Shown: positions 24,129 through 32,554 of the stretch, piece after piece | How positions within the stretch are numbered: position 1 is the stretch's first letter | Layout of the letters: the number at the start of each line of letters is the position of its first letter | From: JAEHDI01 sp035455185 | Lineage (GTDB): Bacteria > Acidobacteriota > Terriglobia > Bryobacterales > Bryobacteraceae | Assembly: GCA_035455185.1 (NCBI GenBank) | Contig: DATIFQ010000087.1 | Span: forward strand, 1-43,929 | Direction of reading: 5' to 3' | DNA: 43,929 bases | Made by a program: the position numbers and the translations under genes | Notes under the pieces: generated by a model | Told to the model about the DNA's origin: nothing | Seen by the model: the letters and a program-made list of their open reading frames with translations, nothing else | Database searches by the model: none

Positions 24129-26115
24129 AGGTCAGAACTCCTTCGATCTCTTCAAAGATCTGGTCGTCCTCGAACAAATGCTGTTTGATGGATCCTGAAG
24201 GACACGCGGCGACGCACGTGCCGCAGCCCTTGCAGAGTACTTGATGAATGCCGGCTCGCTTTGTGTCGGCGTTGAAATAAACGGCGCTGTACGGGCACAT
24301 CGGAACGCACGTCTTGCAGCCCGAACACTCGTCTTCAATCACGTAGGCAGTGTTCGGTTCCTGCTCTACGAATCCCGTATCGATCAGCGCCAGCGCCTCC
24401 GCCGCCGCTGCTCCGGCCTGCGCCACCGTGTCGGGAATGTCCTTCGGTCCCTGGCAGCAGCCGGCCACGAAAATGCCGTCGGTAAACGTGCTGACCGGCG
24501 CCAGCTTCGGGTGCCGCTCGAGGAAGAATCCCTCGGACCCGCATCCGAAATTGAACAGCCGGCGAACGTCCTGGGCGTCCTCATGGGGCTCGATCCCCAC
24601 CGACAGCACCACCATGTCCACCGGAATCCGGCGCACTGTGCCAAGCAGAGTATCCTCGACACGGAGAACCAGCTTGTTCTCCTCTGTCGGGTCGAGCGCC
24701 CAGTCGGTAACTTCGGCCACGCGCCCGCGGATGAAGTGTACGCCCTCGCTCAACAGCCGCTGGTAGAATTCTTCAAACCCTTTTCCGGGCGTCCGGATGT
24801 CGATATAGAAGTTGAAAATCTCCGCATCCGTGTGCTCCTTGAGCAGGTGCGCCAGCTTCAGCGAGTACATGCAGCAGACGCGCGAGCACCACCGGTTCGT
24901 CCCTTCGTCCCGCGACCCCACGCAGTGGATGATGCCGACCGTCTTCGGTTTCCGGCCGTCGCGAAGCACGACGTCGCCCGCCGTCGGCCCCGACGCGTTC
25001 ACCAGCCGCTCGACTTCGAGCGACGTGTACACGTTCGGATACGTGCCGTACCCGTAGTACGGTGTCCGCCGCGCGTCGAACGCTTTGAAGCCGGTCGCCA
25101 TGATAATCGTCCCGACTTCGATGTTGCGTATCTCTTCTTTCTGCGAGAAGTCGATCGCATGCCTGTCTCCGCAGGCTTGTACACAAGTCTTCTTGCACTT
25201 GCCAGACTTGAACTGGATGCACGTGTCGATGTCGATCAGCGGCATCTGCGGGACGGCTTGCGGAAACGGTATGTAGATGGGCTTGCGTTTGCCGAGTCCC
25301 ATGTTGAATTCGTCGATGAACTTCGGCTCCTTGTAGACGCAGGCTTCGATACACTCCAGGCACCCCGAACAGAGGTCCTCGTTGATGTACCGGGGCCGGC
25401 GAGCGACTTCGACCTTGTAGTTCCCGACGTATCCTTCAACCTTCGTCACGTCCGAGTGGGCCCACAACGTGATGTTCGGATGCGCCTTCACCGACGACAT
25501 CTTCGGCGTCAAGATGCACGCCGCGCAGTCGAGCGTCGGGAATGTCTTGTCGAACATCGCCATGTGGCCGCCGATCGTTGGCTGGCGCTCCACCAGGTAC
25601 ACCTTTTTCCCGGCGTTCGCCAGGGTCAGCGCCGCGTGGATGCCGGCGATTCCGCCGCCTACCACCAGCACGTCAGGATGCACCGGCACTCGAACCTTCT
25701 CGAGCGACTGGTGAAACACAACCCGGCGCACCGCTGCCCGTACCATGTCCTGGGCCTTCTTTGTCGCCGCTTCCCGGTTCTCGTGTACCCACGAGTTGTG
25801 CTCGCGGATATTCACCATGTGCACGTAGAACGCATTGAGACCTGCGCCTTCCGCCGCCGTGCGGAACGTGTGCTCGTGCAGGTGCGGCGAGCAGGACGCC
25901 ACCACGATCCGGTTCAGCTTGTGGTCCCGGATGTCCTGCCGGATCAGTTCCTGCCCCGGATCAGAGCACAGGTACTTGTAGTCCCTGGATACCGTTACGT
26001 GATACAGGCCTCCGGCGTACTCGGCCACGGCCTTGCAGTCCACAATTGCCGCGATGTTCGTTCCGCAGTGGCAGACGTAGACTCCGATTCGAACTATGCC
26101 GTTTCGCTCAGACAT
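24121..26115 (-). CDS. hdrA: Heterodisulfide reductase subunit A, FAD-containing bifurcating subunit (HdrA1)
   Basis: 664 residues from ATG 26115 (AGGAGGTGGAGG upstream; an ATG 18 bases earlier is also in frame). Parts in order: an N-terminal FeS domain (VYVCHCGTNI, VASCSPHLHEHTF), the FAD-binding Rossmann motif VVGGGIAGIHAALTLANAG, a conserved IGGHMAMFDKTFPTLDCAAC segment, an inserted ferredoxin-like region (CSGCLECIEAC, GKCKKTCVQACG), HCVGSRDEGTNRWCSRVCC, and a C-terminal pair of [4Fe-4S] motifs (ECSGCKTCVPMCPYSA, CKGCGTCVAACPSGS). In known complexes the FAD splits electron pairs between HdrB and ferredoxin. Co-operonic with hdrBC and mvhDGA. A close paralog is encoded at 27731-29713. Confidence 0.95.
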   Translation of the reverse strand: MSERNGIVRIGVYVCHCGTNIAAIVDCKAVAEYAGGLYHVTVSRDYKYLCSDPGQELIRQDIRDHKLNRIVVASCSPHLHEHTFRTAAEGAGLNAFYVHMVNIREHNSWVHENREAATKKAQDMVRAAVRRVVFHQSLEKVRVPVHPDVLVVGGGIAGIHAALTLANAGKKVYLVERQPTIGGHMAMFDKTFPTLDCAACILTPKMSSVKAHPNITLWAHSDVTKVEGYVGNYKVEVARRPRYINEDLCSGCLECIEACVYKEPKFIDEFNMGLGKRKPIYIPFPQAVPQMPLIDIDTCIQFKSGKCKKTCVQACGDRHAIDFSQKEEIRNIEVGTIIMATGFKAFDARRTPYYGYGTYPNVYTSLEVERLVNASGPTAGDVVLRDGRKPKTVGIIHCVGSRDEGTNRWCSRVCCMYSLKLAHLLKEHTDAEIFNFYIDIRTPGKGFEEFYQRLLSEGVHFIRGRVAEVTDWALDPTEENKLVLRVEDTLLGTVRRIPVDMVVLSVGIEPHEDAQDVRRLFNFGCGSEGFFLERHPKLAPVSTFTDGIFVAGCCQGPKDIPDTVAQAGAAAAEALALIDTGFVEQEPNTAYVIEDECSGCKTCVPMCPYSAVYFNADTKRAGIHQVLCKGCGTCVAACPSGSIKQHLFEDDQIFEEIEGVLTYA

Positions 26116-27034
26116 ACGCCTCCACCTCCTCATGGGCCGGGAACCATCGCTTGATCAGGTCGCGGCCGGAAATTCCCCTGTGCAGCCCGAGTTTCTTCGG
26201 GTCGCCGCCGAGCGCGTAGCCCAGCACTTGGGTGAAGTAGAGGATCGGCATGTCGATCGGTTCGTTGGTTGCCTTGCGGATTTCCGCCTGGTACGCGTCC
26301 AGGTTGAACTGGCAGAGCGGGCAGATCGTAACAATCGCCTCGGCGCCCTTCCGGGCCGCCTCTTTGAGCAGGATGTAGTTTAGCCGGACGCCCACTTCGT
26401 GGACCGTGCCGGTCAGCGAGCCTCCGCAGCACTTCGTCTTCAGCGCGTAGTCGACGGTCGGCGCCCCGACGTCCTGCAGCAGTTCGTCCATCCGCATCGG
26501 GTTGTAGGCCGTGTCCACCTCGTCGTACGGCCGTACCGCCTGGCACCCGTAGTAGCAGGCGATCCTGCCGCCCCGCCACCGCCGGATGACATTCGACTTC
26601 AGGGTGTCGCGGCCGACGTCGTTGTACAGCATCTCGAGCGGATGCCGGACCTTGACGCCATCAAACGGTGGCAGTCCTCCCCTGGCCAGCGACTCTTCCA
26701 CTTGCGTGCGGATCTTCGGATGTTTGGCTGCGTAGTCCTGAGTCTTCTTCAGCACGAGGTAGCACGCGGCGCAGGGTGCCAGCAGGTCGCGTGAGTTCAC
26801 CGTGTGCGCCAGCGAAAGGTTGCGGGCCGAGAGCAGGAACGCCGAACCCTCGTCAATGCACATGTAGGATGTCGCGCCGCAGCAATTCCAGTCCGGCAGT
26901 TCCACCAGTGGTATGTTCAACAGCCGGAACAATTCCACCAGGCTCTCCTCGTACGCCACCCCGGTTGCGCGGAGCGAGCAGCCGGGAAAGTAGAGGTATC
27001 CTTTCGATGTCTTCGCGGCCTGTTCCGGCGTCAT
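26108..27034 (-). CDS. hdrB: Heterodisulfide reductase subunit B (HdrB)
   Basis: 308 residues. Two CCG modules are intact. The first has FPGCSLRATG, WNCCGATSY and CAACYLVL; the second has CYYGCQAV, KCCGGSLTG and ICPLCQFN. Each should hold a noncubane [4Fe-4S] cluster, the site that cleaves the disulfide in methanogen HdrB. Acidobacteria have no CoM/CoB, so the acceptor here is unknown. The start has AGGAGG seven bases upstream and overlaps the hdrC stop by 4 bases; the stop overlaps hdrA by 8. Confidence 0.94.
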   Translation of the reverse strand: MTPEQAAKTSKGYLYFPGCSLRATGVAYEESLVELFRLLNIPLVELPDWNCCGATSYMCIDEGSAFLLSARNLSLAHTVNSRDLLAPCAACYLVLKKTQDYAAKHPKIRTQVEESLARGGLPPFDGVKVRHPLEMLYNDVGRDTLKSNVIRRWRGGRIACYYGCQAVRPYDEVDTAYNPMRMDELLQDVGAPTVDYALKTKCCGGSLTGTVHEVGVRLNYILLKEAARKGAEAIVTICPLCQFNLDAYQAEIRKATNEPIDMPILYFTQVLGYALGGDPKKLGLHRGISGRDLIKRWFPAHEEVEAYV

Positions 27035-27615
27035 CGGGACACCTCCTGAGGATCGGCGAGCTCGTTCTGAAGCTCTCGAATTCTGGTGATCCGCTCGCTC
27101 TTCAGGGACATCCGTCCTGTGCGCAGCAGACCCCAGCCCGTCTTCGCCATCGTCAGCAGCACGAGTGGATTCGACTTCATAGCCATCCGCAGCACGAGCC
27201 AGAACTCCGAGTTGCGGCCGCGCCGGCGCACGATCTCATAGAATTCACGCGCCAGAACGGGAATGGGAAACCGGGAAGGATACAGCTTGTGCTTGATCGC
27301 CTCACGCTTGAGGCTGTACATCACGTCGGTGATATGAACGTTCTGGGGACAGTGGACCGTACACGAGTAGCACGACGCGCACAACCAGATCGTCTGGCAA
27401 CTCAGTGCGTCGGTCCGGAATCCCTCCCGCACCAGGGCGATGATGCGGCGAGGAGTGAAATCCATGTATATAGATAGCGGACAAGTGCCCGAGCAGGTCC
27501 CGCACTGTATGCAGGAAAAAACCCGATCGCATCCGGGCGCCTTGCTGATCTGTTCCGCCCACTCCGGATCAGCTTCCCGCTGAAACTTCATCTTCCTTCG
27601 GATGAGTGCAAGCAT
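27031..27615 (-). CDS. hdrC: Heterodisulfide reductase subunit C (HdrC)
   Basis: Up to 194 residues. It has two [4Fe-4S] motifs: CIQCGTCSGTCPLS and CASCYSCTVHCPQN. It relays electrons between HdrA and HdrB. The start is uncertain: ATG 27615 lies where the promoter at 27618-27647 would begin transcription, whereas ATG 27591 (186 residues) is preceded by GAAGGAAG directly at the codon. It is the first gene of the seven-gene hdrCBA-mvhDGA-protease operon. Confidence 0.93.
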   Translation of the reverse strand: MLALIRRKMKFQREADPEWAEQISKAPGCDRVFSCIQCGTCSGTCPLSIYMDFTPRRIIALVREGFRTDALSCQTIWLCASCYSCTVHCPQNVHITDVMYSLKREAIKHKLYPSRFPIPVLAREFYEIVRRRGRNSEFWLVLRMAMKSNPLVLLTMAKTGWGLLRTGRMSLKSERITRIRELQNELADPQEVSR

Positions 27616-27617
27616 TG

Positions 27618-27647
27618 CTTATCTCGTTTCAGCTCCGGAATTGTCAA
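27618..27647 (-). promoter_or_regulatory. Candidate promoter of the hdr-mvh operon
   Basis: On the minus strand a perfect TTGACA (27647-27642) is followed after 18 bases by GATAAG (27623-27618, 4 of 6). The predicted RNA start falls around 27611, which favours the hdrC start at 27591 or a leaderless start. Confidence 0.45.
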
Positions 27648-27692
27648 ACATCGCGGCAGGAATACAGCCACTCTCAGTATATAACAGACAAT

Positions 27693-27702
27693 CAGGTCTT
27701 AA
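27693..27702. promoter_or_regulatory. CAGGTCTTAA element upstream of the hdr-mvh operon
   Basis: The decamer CAGGTCTTAA is identical to bases 34678-34687, where it is part of a perfect palindrome in the promoter of the HdrD-Etf operon. Here only one half-site is present. It may be an operator for a shared regulator; this is inference. Confidence 0.35.
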
Positions 27703-27730
27703 TATAGCTTGCTTGTCCGCGGCCACTCGC

Positions 27731-29713
27731 TCACACATATGCCATCACGCCGCGAATCTCTTCAAAGATCTCGTCGTCCTCGAACAGGTTCTGCCCGATC
27801 GAGCCGGACGGGCACGCCGCCACGCACGTGCCACAACCTTTGCACAGCACCTCGTTGATGTGCGCTTTTTTCTTCTCCTCGAGAAAACGGATCGCGCTGT
27901 ATGGACACAGGCCCACGCAGGTTTTGCACCCCGAGCAATCCTCCTCCAGCACGTAGGCAGTGTTCGGCTCCACTTCAATGAAACCGGCGTCGATCAGCGA
28001 AAACGCTTCGGCCGCGGCCGCTCCCGCCTGCGCCACGGTGTCGGGAATGTCCTTCGGACCCTGACAGCATCCCGCCAGGAACACGCCGTCGGTGAAAGTA
28101 TTCACCGGGGCCAGCTTCGGGTGACGCTCGAGGAAGAAGCCCTCATTGGCGCACGTGATGTTGAACCGCCTCCTCACCTCCTGCGCGTCCGGCTGCGCCT
28201 CCAATCCCACCGCCAGCACCACCATGTCGACGGGGATCTTTCGGACCTGCCCGAGCAGCGTGTCCTCCGCTTGCATGATCAGGCGGCCGGCGCCGTTTTC
28301 TTCCGGGTACACGTCGCCCACCTTGCCCCGGATGAACTGCACGCCTTCCTCGGCTACACGGTTGTAGAACTCCTCGAACGCCTTGCCGGGCGTCCGCATA
28401 TCGATATAGAAGTTATAGATCTGGGCCCCGGTGTGTTCCTTGATCAGGTGCGCCAGTTTCAGAGAGTACATGCAGCAGACGCGCGAACAGTAACGGTTCG
28501 TGTGCTCGTCCCGGCTGCCGATGCAATGAATAATCCCGACCGATTGCGGCCGCCGCCCGTCCCGCAGGATGACCTCACCTCCGGTCGGCCCGGAAGCGTT
28601 CACCAGGCGCTCCACTTCGAGCGCTGTGTACACGTTCGGGTAGGTTCCGTAACCGTAGTACGGAATCCGCTTCGCGTCGAAGGTCTGGAACCCCGTCGCC
28701 AGGATGATGGCGCCCACTTCGATAGTCTCCAGCCGCTCTTTTTGCTGGAAGTCGATGCCGTTCCTTTCGCCGCAGGCCTCAATACACGTCTTCTTGCACT
28801 TCCCGCTCTTGAACTCGATGCAGGTATCCGGGTCGATGACCACGACTTGCGGCACCGCTTGCGGGAATGGAATGTAGACTGGCTTCCGCTTGCTCAGCCC
28901 CTGATTGAACTCGTCCTCGAATCTCGGCTGCTTGTACACGCAAGCGTCGATACACTCCATACAGCCCACGCACAGTTCTTCGATCACGTAGCGCGGCTTC
29001 CGCCGGACCGTCACCTTGTAGTTGCCGACGTACCCCTCGACCGCGGCTACCTCGGATAGCGTCCACAGCGTGATCTTCGGGTGCGACCGCACCGCCGTCA
29101 TCTTCGGTGTCAGAATGCAGGCGGCGCAGTCGAGCGTTGGGAACGTCTTGTCGAACATCGCCATATGCCCGCCAATCGTGGGCTCCCGTTCCACCAGGTA
29201 CACCCGCTTTCCAGCGTTGGCCAGCGTGAGCGCCGCGTGAATCCCCGCGATCCCGCCGCCGACGACCAGGACATCCGGATGGATGGGCACTTGCCGGCGC
29301 TCCAGCGGCCTGTGGAGCGCGACGCGCGCCGCGGCTGCGCGGACCATGTCCTTCGCTTTCTCGGTCGCTGCCAATTTGTCGTCGTGTACCCAGGAGGCGT
29401 GCTCGCGCACGTTCACCATCTGGAAGAAGTACGGGTTGATCCCTCCCTCAGCCGTTGCTTTTCGGAAGGTCTTCTCATGAAGGCATGGCGAACAGGCCGC
29501 TACCACGATGCGCGTGAGCCCGTGATCGCGTATGTCGTTCTTGATTAGTTCCTGCCCCGGGTCGGAGCACATGTACTTGTACTCCCGCGCCACTGTCACG
29601 CCGGGAAGCGTGCCCGCGTACCGCGCCAGTTCGTACACGTCAATCGTGCCTGCGATGTTTGTTCCGCAGTGGCACACGTATGCTCCGATTCGTGGAGATT
29701 CTGCGTCGATCAT
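27731..29713 (-). CDS. Second HdrA-type FAD/iron-sulfur protein (HdrA2)
   Basis: 660 residues from ATG 29713; the longer open frame upstream is the shadow of the EMO-like gene. It has the same domain order as HdrA1 and all its motifs: YVCHCGTNI, GGGIAGIHAALTLANAG, CVGCMECIDAC, KCKKTCIEACG, HCIGSRDEHTN, CSGCKTCVGLCPYSA and CKGCGTCVAACPSGS. By eye the two proteins agree at roughly two thirds of positions or more. It lacks an MvhD partner of its own and instead closes the HdrD-etfBA-EMO operon, overlapping the EMO-like gene by 4 bases (ATGA). A role as flavin-based junction between ETF/EMO electrons and ferredoxin or Hdr partners is inference. Confidence 0.92.
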   Translation of the reverse strand: MIDAESPRIGAYVCHCGTNIAGTIDVYELARYAGTLPGVTVAREYKYMCSDPGQELIKNDIRDHGLTRIVVAACSPCLHEKTFRKATAEGGINPYFFQMVNVREHASWVHDDKLAATEKAKDMVRAAAARVALHRPLERRQVPIHPDVLVVGGGIAGIHAALTLANAGKRVYLVEREPTIGGHMAMFDKTFPTLDCAACILTPKMTAVRSHPKITLWTLSEVAAVEGYVGNYKVTVRRKPRYVIEELCVGCMECIDACVYKQPRFEDEFNQGLSKRKPVYIPFPQAVPQVVVIDPDTCIEFKSGKCKKTCIEACGERNGIDFQQKERLETIEVGAIILATGFQTFDAKRIPYYGYGTYPNVYTALEVERLVNASGPTGGEVILRDGRRPQSVGIIHCIGSRDEHTNRYCSRVCCMYSLKLAHLIKEHTGAQIYNFYIDMRTPGKAFEEFYNRVAEEGVQFIRGKVGDVYPEENGAGRLIMQAEDTLLGQVRKIPVDMVVLAVGLEAQPDAQEVRRRFNITCANEGFFLERHPKLAPVNTFTDGVFLAGCCQGPKDIPDTVAQAGAAAAEAFSLIDAGFIEVEPNTAYVLEEDCSGCKTCVGLCPYSAIRFLEEKKKAHINEVLCKGCGTCVAACPSGSIGQNLFEDDEIFEEIRGVMAYV

Positions 29714-31563
29714 TGGGCCGTGCACTCCTCTACCAGCTCGATCAGATCCCTCACCGCCAGCCTGCCTTCCAGTCCTGTGGTCTTCACCGCGTCCTGGAAC
29801 ATCACCAAGTCCTTCGGACAGGCCACCGCCAGTGTGCTCACGCCGTCTGTCGTTGCGGCCTCGCGGACGCGGTTCTCCGCCGGCCGCTCCTTCACGCCCG
29901 GCGTGTCTTCCATCCAGATCCTTCCACCGCCCGCACCACAGCAATGCGCCCTCGCTCGATTCCTCGGCATCTCTACGAGCTTCGCGCCGAGCGTGCTCAA
30001 AACCCGGCGCGGTGCGTCGTAGATCCCGTTGTACCGGCCGAGATAGCACGGATCGTGGTACGTCACCGCTGCTTCAAGCCGCCGCTCCAGCGGCAATTTG
30101 CCGGACTTCAACAGCTCGTCGATCAGCTCCGTGTAGTGCAACACCGCTCCATTGCCCTCGCCGTACTCGTTCTTTAGCGCGTGGTACGTGTGCGGGTCCG
30201 TGGTCACGATCCGCTCGAACTTCGCCTTGCCGAGCGCCTTGAGGTTCTTGTCGCGGAGCATCTCGAACAACCCCTCTTCACCCACGCGCCGCGCGTCGTT
30301 GCCCGAGTTTTGCTCCTCCTCGTAGAGAATGCCGAAATCGACCCCGCCTTTCCGGAACAGCCGTGCGGCCGACCGCGTCACTGGCTGAAGCCGTGGATCG
30401 TAGGAGGCGTAGTCGCCGGTGAACCACAGGTACTCCACCGGTTCCTTGCGCGCGTCTTTCGGCTTGAAGTCGAGTCCCTGGATCCACTTTGCCCGCGCCC
30501 GTGGCGAGGTGCCGAACGAGTTTCCGTAGCGCGTGAAGTTCATCAGCGCCTCCTGGACTCTCGGCTCGACCTCGCCTTTCGACACCAGGTGCCGGCGCAT
30601 CTCGACGATCACCGGAATGTGCTCGTTGAACACCGGACAGCGCTCCATGCACGAGTAGCAGGTCGCGCACGCCCAGATCTCCTCCGCCTTCACCACGCCG
30701 CCTGCGAAATCGCCGTTCCCGCCGCCGTTCCGCACCAGTTCCTTCACGTGATGCATCAGCATCTTCGGAGAGAGCGGCAATCCCGCGTCGAAACACGGAC
30801 AGGAGCGGTCACATCGGCCGCACTCCGCGCACGCCAGCCCGTTAAACAGCTCCCGCCACGTGAACTCTTCCCGCCGCGACGCGCCTTCGGACGCTGCCGG
30901 TATGCCTCCTTCTCGGAGAGTTCCGAAGAAGACCCCGAAGGGCGATGCCAGCAGGTGCATGTGCTTCGAGTACGGCAGATAGGCCAGGAACCCGAGCACC
31001 GTCGCCATGTGCAGCCACCACATCGCGGCGTAGATTTGCGGACTTTCGGTCATCGACCCCGCAAGCGATGTGATCAGTACCACAGCGATCAGCGTCAGAA
31101 TCAGCGATGCGTCTTTCGATCGCTCCAGCCTCGGCGGCGTGAACACGTACCGCCGGACCGCCGCGACGATCAGCGCCACCAGGCCCAGCACGCCGAACAG
31201 TTCGAGCACCGCAGCCATCCACCTCACGCTGTCGGTGTAGGGAATGGGCAGGAACGGAAGCAGCCCGCGGATCAGGTTCCAGAAGAACGAGCTCGCATAG
31301 AATACGAAAGACCAGAAGATCAGGAAATGAGCGGCTCCGATTGCCCGCTCGCCGAACATCTTCTTCTGGCCGAGCACGTAGATCGCGAACATCCGCATGC
31401 GCCGCCACGGCTCGTTCCAACGCACCTCCGGACGCGCCTTCCGGAGAACGCCGATGTACCGCTCTACGCGGCGTCCGAAGAGAAAGAACGAGACCAGCGT
31501 CAGGGCCCACAATACCGCGTAGCCCGGAACGCCGAAGTAGACCGACGTCGCCGGATCCGCCAT
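29710..31563 (-). CDS. Membrane FeS oxidoreductase, EtfAB:menaquinone oxidoreductase-like (EMO)
   Basis: 617 residues. The N-terminal 230 residues contain about six membrane helices of the NarI-like cytochrome b type with several His (AAHFLIFWSFVFY, WWLHMATVLGFLAYLPYSKHMHL). Then come two [4Fe-4S] motifs (CAECGRCDRSCPCF, CATCYSCMERCPVF) and two CCG modules. The first module has lost its Cys residues; the second keeps HDPCYLGRYN and AHCCGAGGGR but ends CPKD instead of CxxC. Proteins of this layout encoded next to etfBA pass electrons from ETF to menaquinone. etfA ends 6 bases upstream, HdrA2 overlaps downstream. Confidence 0.88.
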   Translation of the reverse strand: MADPATSVYFGVPGYAVLWALTLVSFFLFGRRVERYIGVLRKARPEVRWNEPWRRMRMFAIYVLGQKKMFGERAIGAAHFLIFWSFVFYASSFFWNLIRGLLPFLPIPYTDSVRWMAAVLELFGVLGLVALIVAAVRRYVFTPPRLERSKDASLILTLIAVVLITSLAGSMTESPQIYAAMWWLHMATVLGFLAYLPYSKHMHLLASPFGVFFGTLREGGIPAASEGASRREEFTWRELFNGLACAECGRCDRSCPCFDAGLPLSPKMLMHHVKELVRNGGGNGDFAGGVVKAEEIWACATCYSCMERCPVFNEHIPVIVEMRRHLVSKGEVEPRVQEALMNFTRYGNSFGTSPRARAKWIQGLDFKPKDARKEPVEYLWFTGDYASYDPRLQPVTRSAARLFRKGGVDFGILYEEEQNSGNDARRVGEEGLFEMLRDKNLKALGKAKFERIVTTDPHTYHALKNEYGEGNGAVLHYTELIDELLKSGKLPLERRLEAAVTYHDPCYLGRYNGIYDAPRRVLSTLGAKLVEMPRNRARAHCCGAGGGRIWMEDTPGVKERPAENRVREAATTDGVSTLAVACPKDLVMFQDAVKTTGLEGRLAVRDLIELVEECTAQ

Positions 31564-31569
31564 CCGCCC

Positions 31570-32541
31570 TTATCCTTTCCGCGCCCGTACGGCTTCCGTC
31601 AGCGCCGGCAGCACGTCCATGGCGTCCCCGACGATGCCGTAATGGGCCACGTTGAAAATCGGCGCCTGCGGATCGCTGTTGATTGCGACGATCAGCGAGG
31701 CGTTCTTCATCCCTTCGACATGCTCGGGTGCTCCGCTAACTCCCGCAGCCACGTACAGCCGCGGTTTCACCGACAGCCCCGACTTGCCCACCTGCCGCGA
31801 GAGCGGCAACCATCCCTGGTCGATCACCGGGCGCGATCCGCAGATAGCTCCGCCAAGCGTCTCCGCCAGTTCCTCCGCCAGTGCGACGTTGTCCTTGCTT
31901 TGAATGCCGCGGCCGACTGCGACCAGCGCGTCTTGCTGTGAAATGTCGATGTCGCCGGCCTCCGGCTCCAGGTAGCGTTTCAGGCGTACGCGCGGCTCCG
32001 GCAGTGTGACGGTCACGTCTTCGACTGCGGGCGCTTGCGTGGCCCGGCCTTTCTCCGGCGACCGCGCGCCCGGCCAGATCCCGAGGATCGCCGGTTCGCC
32101 ATGCGCCGTGACGGTCGCTTCCATCTTGCCGCCGTACAAAACACACTGCGCCTCGATCCGGCCATCGGCCACCTTAAGATCAGTGCAGAAGTTGATGCCC
32201 GGCGCGCTCAGCTTCGCCGCGGCCAGCGTCCCGATGCCCATGCTCACGTTCGTCAGCGCCACTAGGATGGCCCGCGGCCTCCGTTCCTGCGCCAGTTGCA
32301 CTAGCGCTTCGGCGCAGACGTCCGGGATCGGCTCCGCGAGCGACGAGTGGTCTGCATACAACACCACGTCCGCTTTCCCAAGCGCGCCCGCCGACTCCTT
32401 TCGGCCCTCAGCCATCAGCACTGCTTCGAGGGGCACACCCAGTTGATCGGCAACCTCACGGCCGAGCGCCAGAAGCTCAAAACTGACTTCGGAAATCTCT
32501 CCTCGCCACTGCTCTGCCACAACCCATATGTTTCCGGCCAT
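31570..32541 (-). CDS. etfA: Electron transfer flavoprotein alpha subunit
   Basis: 323 residues from ATG 32541, with AGGAG six bases upstream; an in-frame ATG 20 codons earlier lies inside etfB and is rejected. The C-terminal FAD domain is complete: GRGIQSKDN, GSRPVIDQGWLP, QVGKSGLSVKPRLYVAAGVSGAPEH-type signature, VAINSDPQAPIFNVAHYGIVGD. With EtfB it forms the ETF heterodimer that takes electrons from acyl-CoA or related dehydrogenases. Its stop is 6 bases from the EMO-like start. Confidence 0.95.
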   Translation of the reverse strand: MAGNIWVVAEQWRGEISEVSFELLALGREVADQLGVPLEAVLMAEGRKESAGALGKADVVLYADHSSLAEPIPDVCAEALVQLAQERRPRAILVALTNVSMGIGTLAAAKLSAPGINFCTDLKVADGRIEAQCVLYGGKMEATVTAHGEPAILGIWPGARSPEKGRATQAPAVEDVTVTLPEPRVRLKRYLEPEAGDIDISQQDALVAVGRGIQSKDNVALAEELAETLGGAICGSRPVIDQGWLPLSRQVGKSGLSVKPRLYVAAGVSGAPEHVEGMKNASLIVAINSDPQAPIFNVAHYGIVGDAMDVLPALTEAVRARKG

Positions 32542-32554
32542 CTCGCTCTCCTCT

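Noticed and set aside
29714..30049. 112-codon N-terminal extension of HdrA2
   Set aside because: It overlaps the EMO-like gene in another frame and has no domain; HdrA homology begins right after ATG 29713.
22480..31941. Very long open frames on the plus strand opposite the hdr, mvh and etf genes (up to about 640 codons)
   Set aside because: They are antisense shadows of GC-rich genes: Arg/His/Pro-rich, without domains, and each exactly opposite a well-supported gene.
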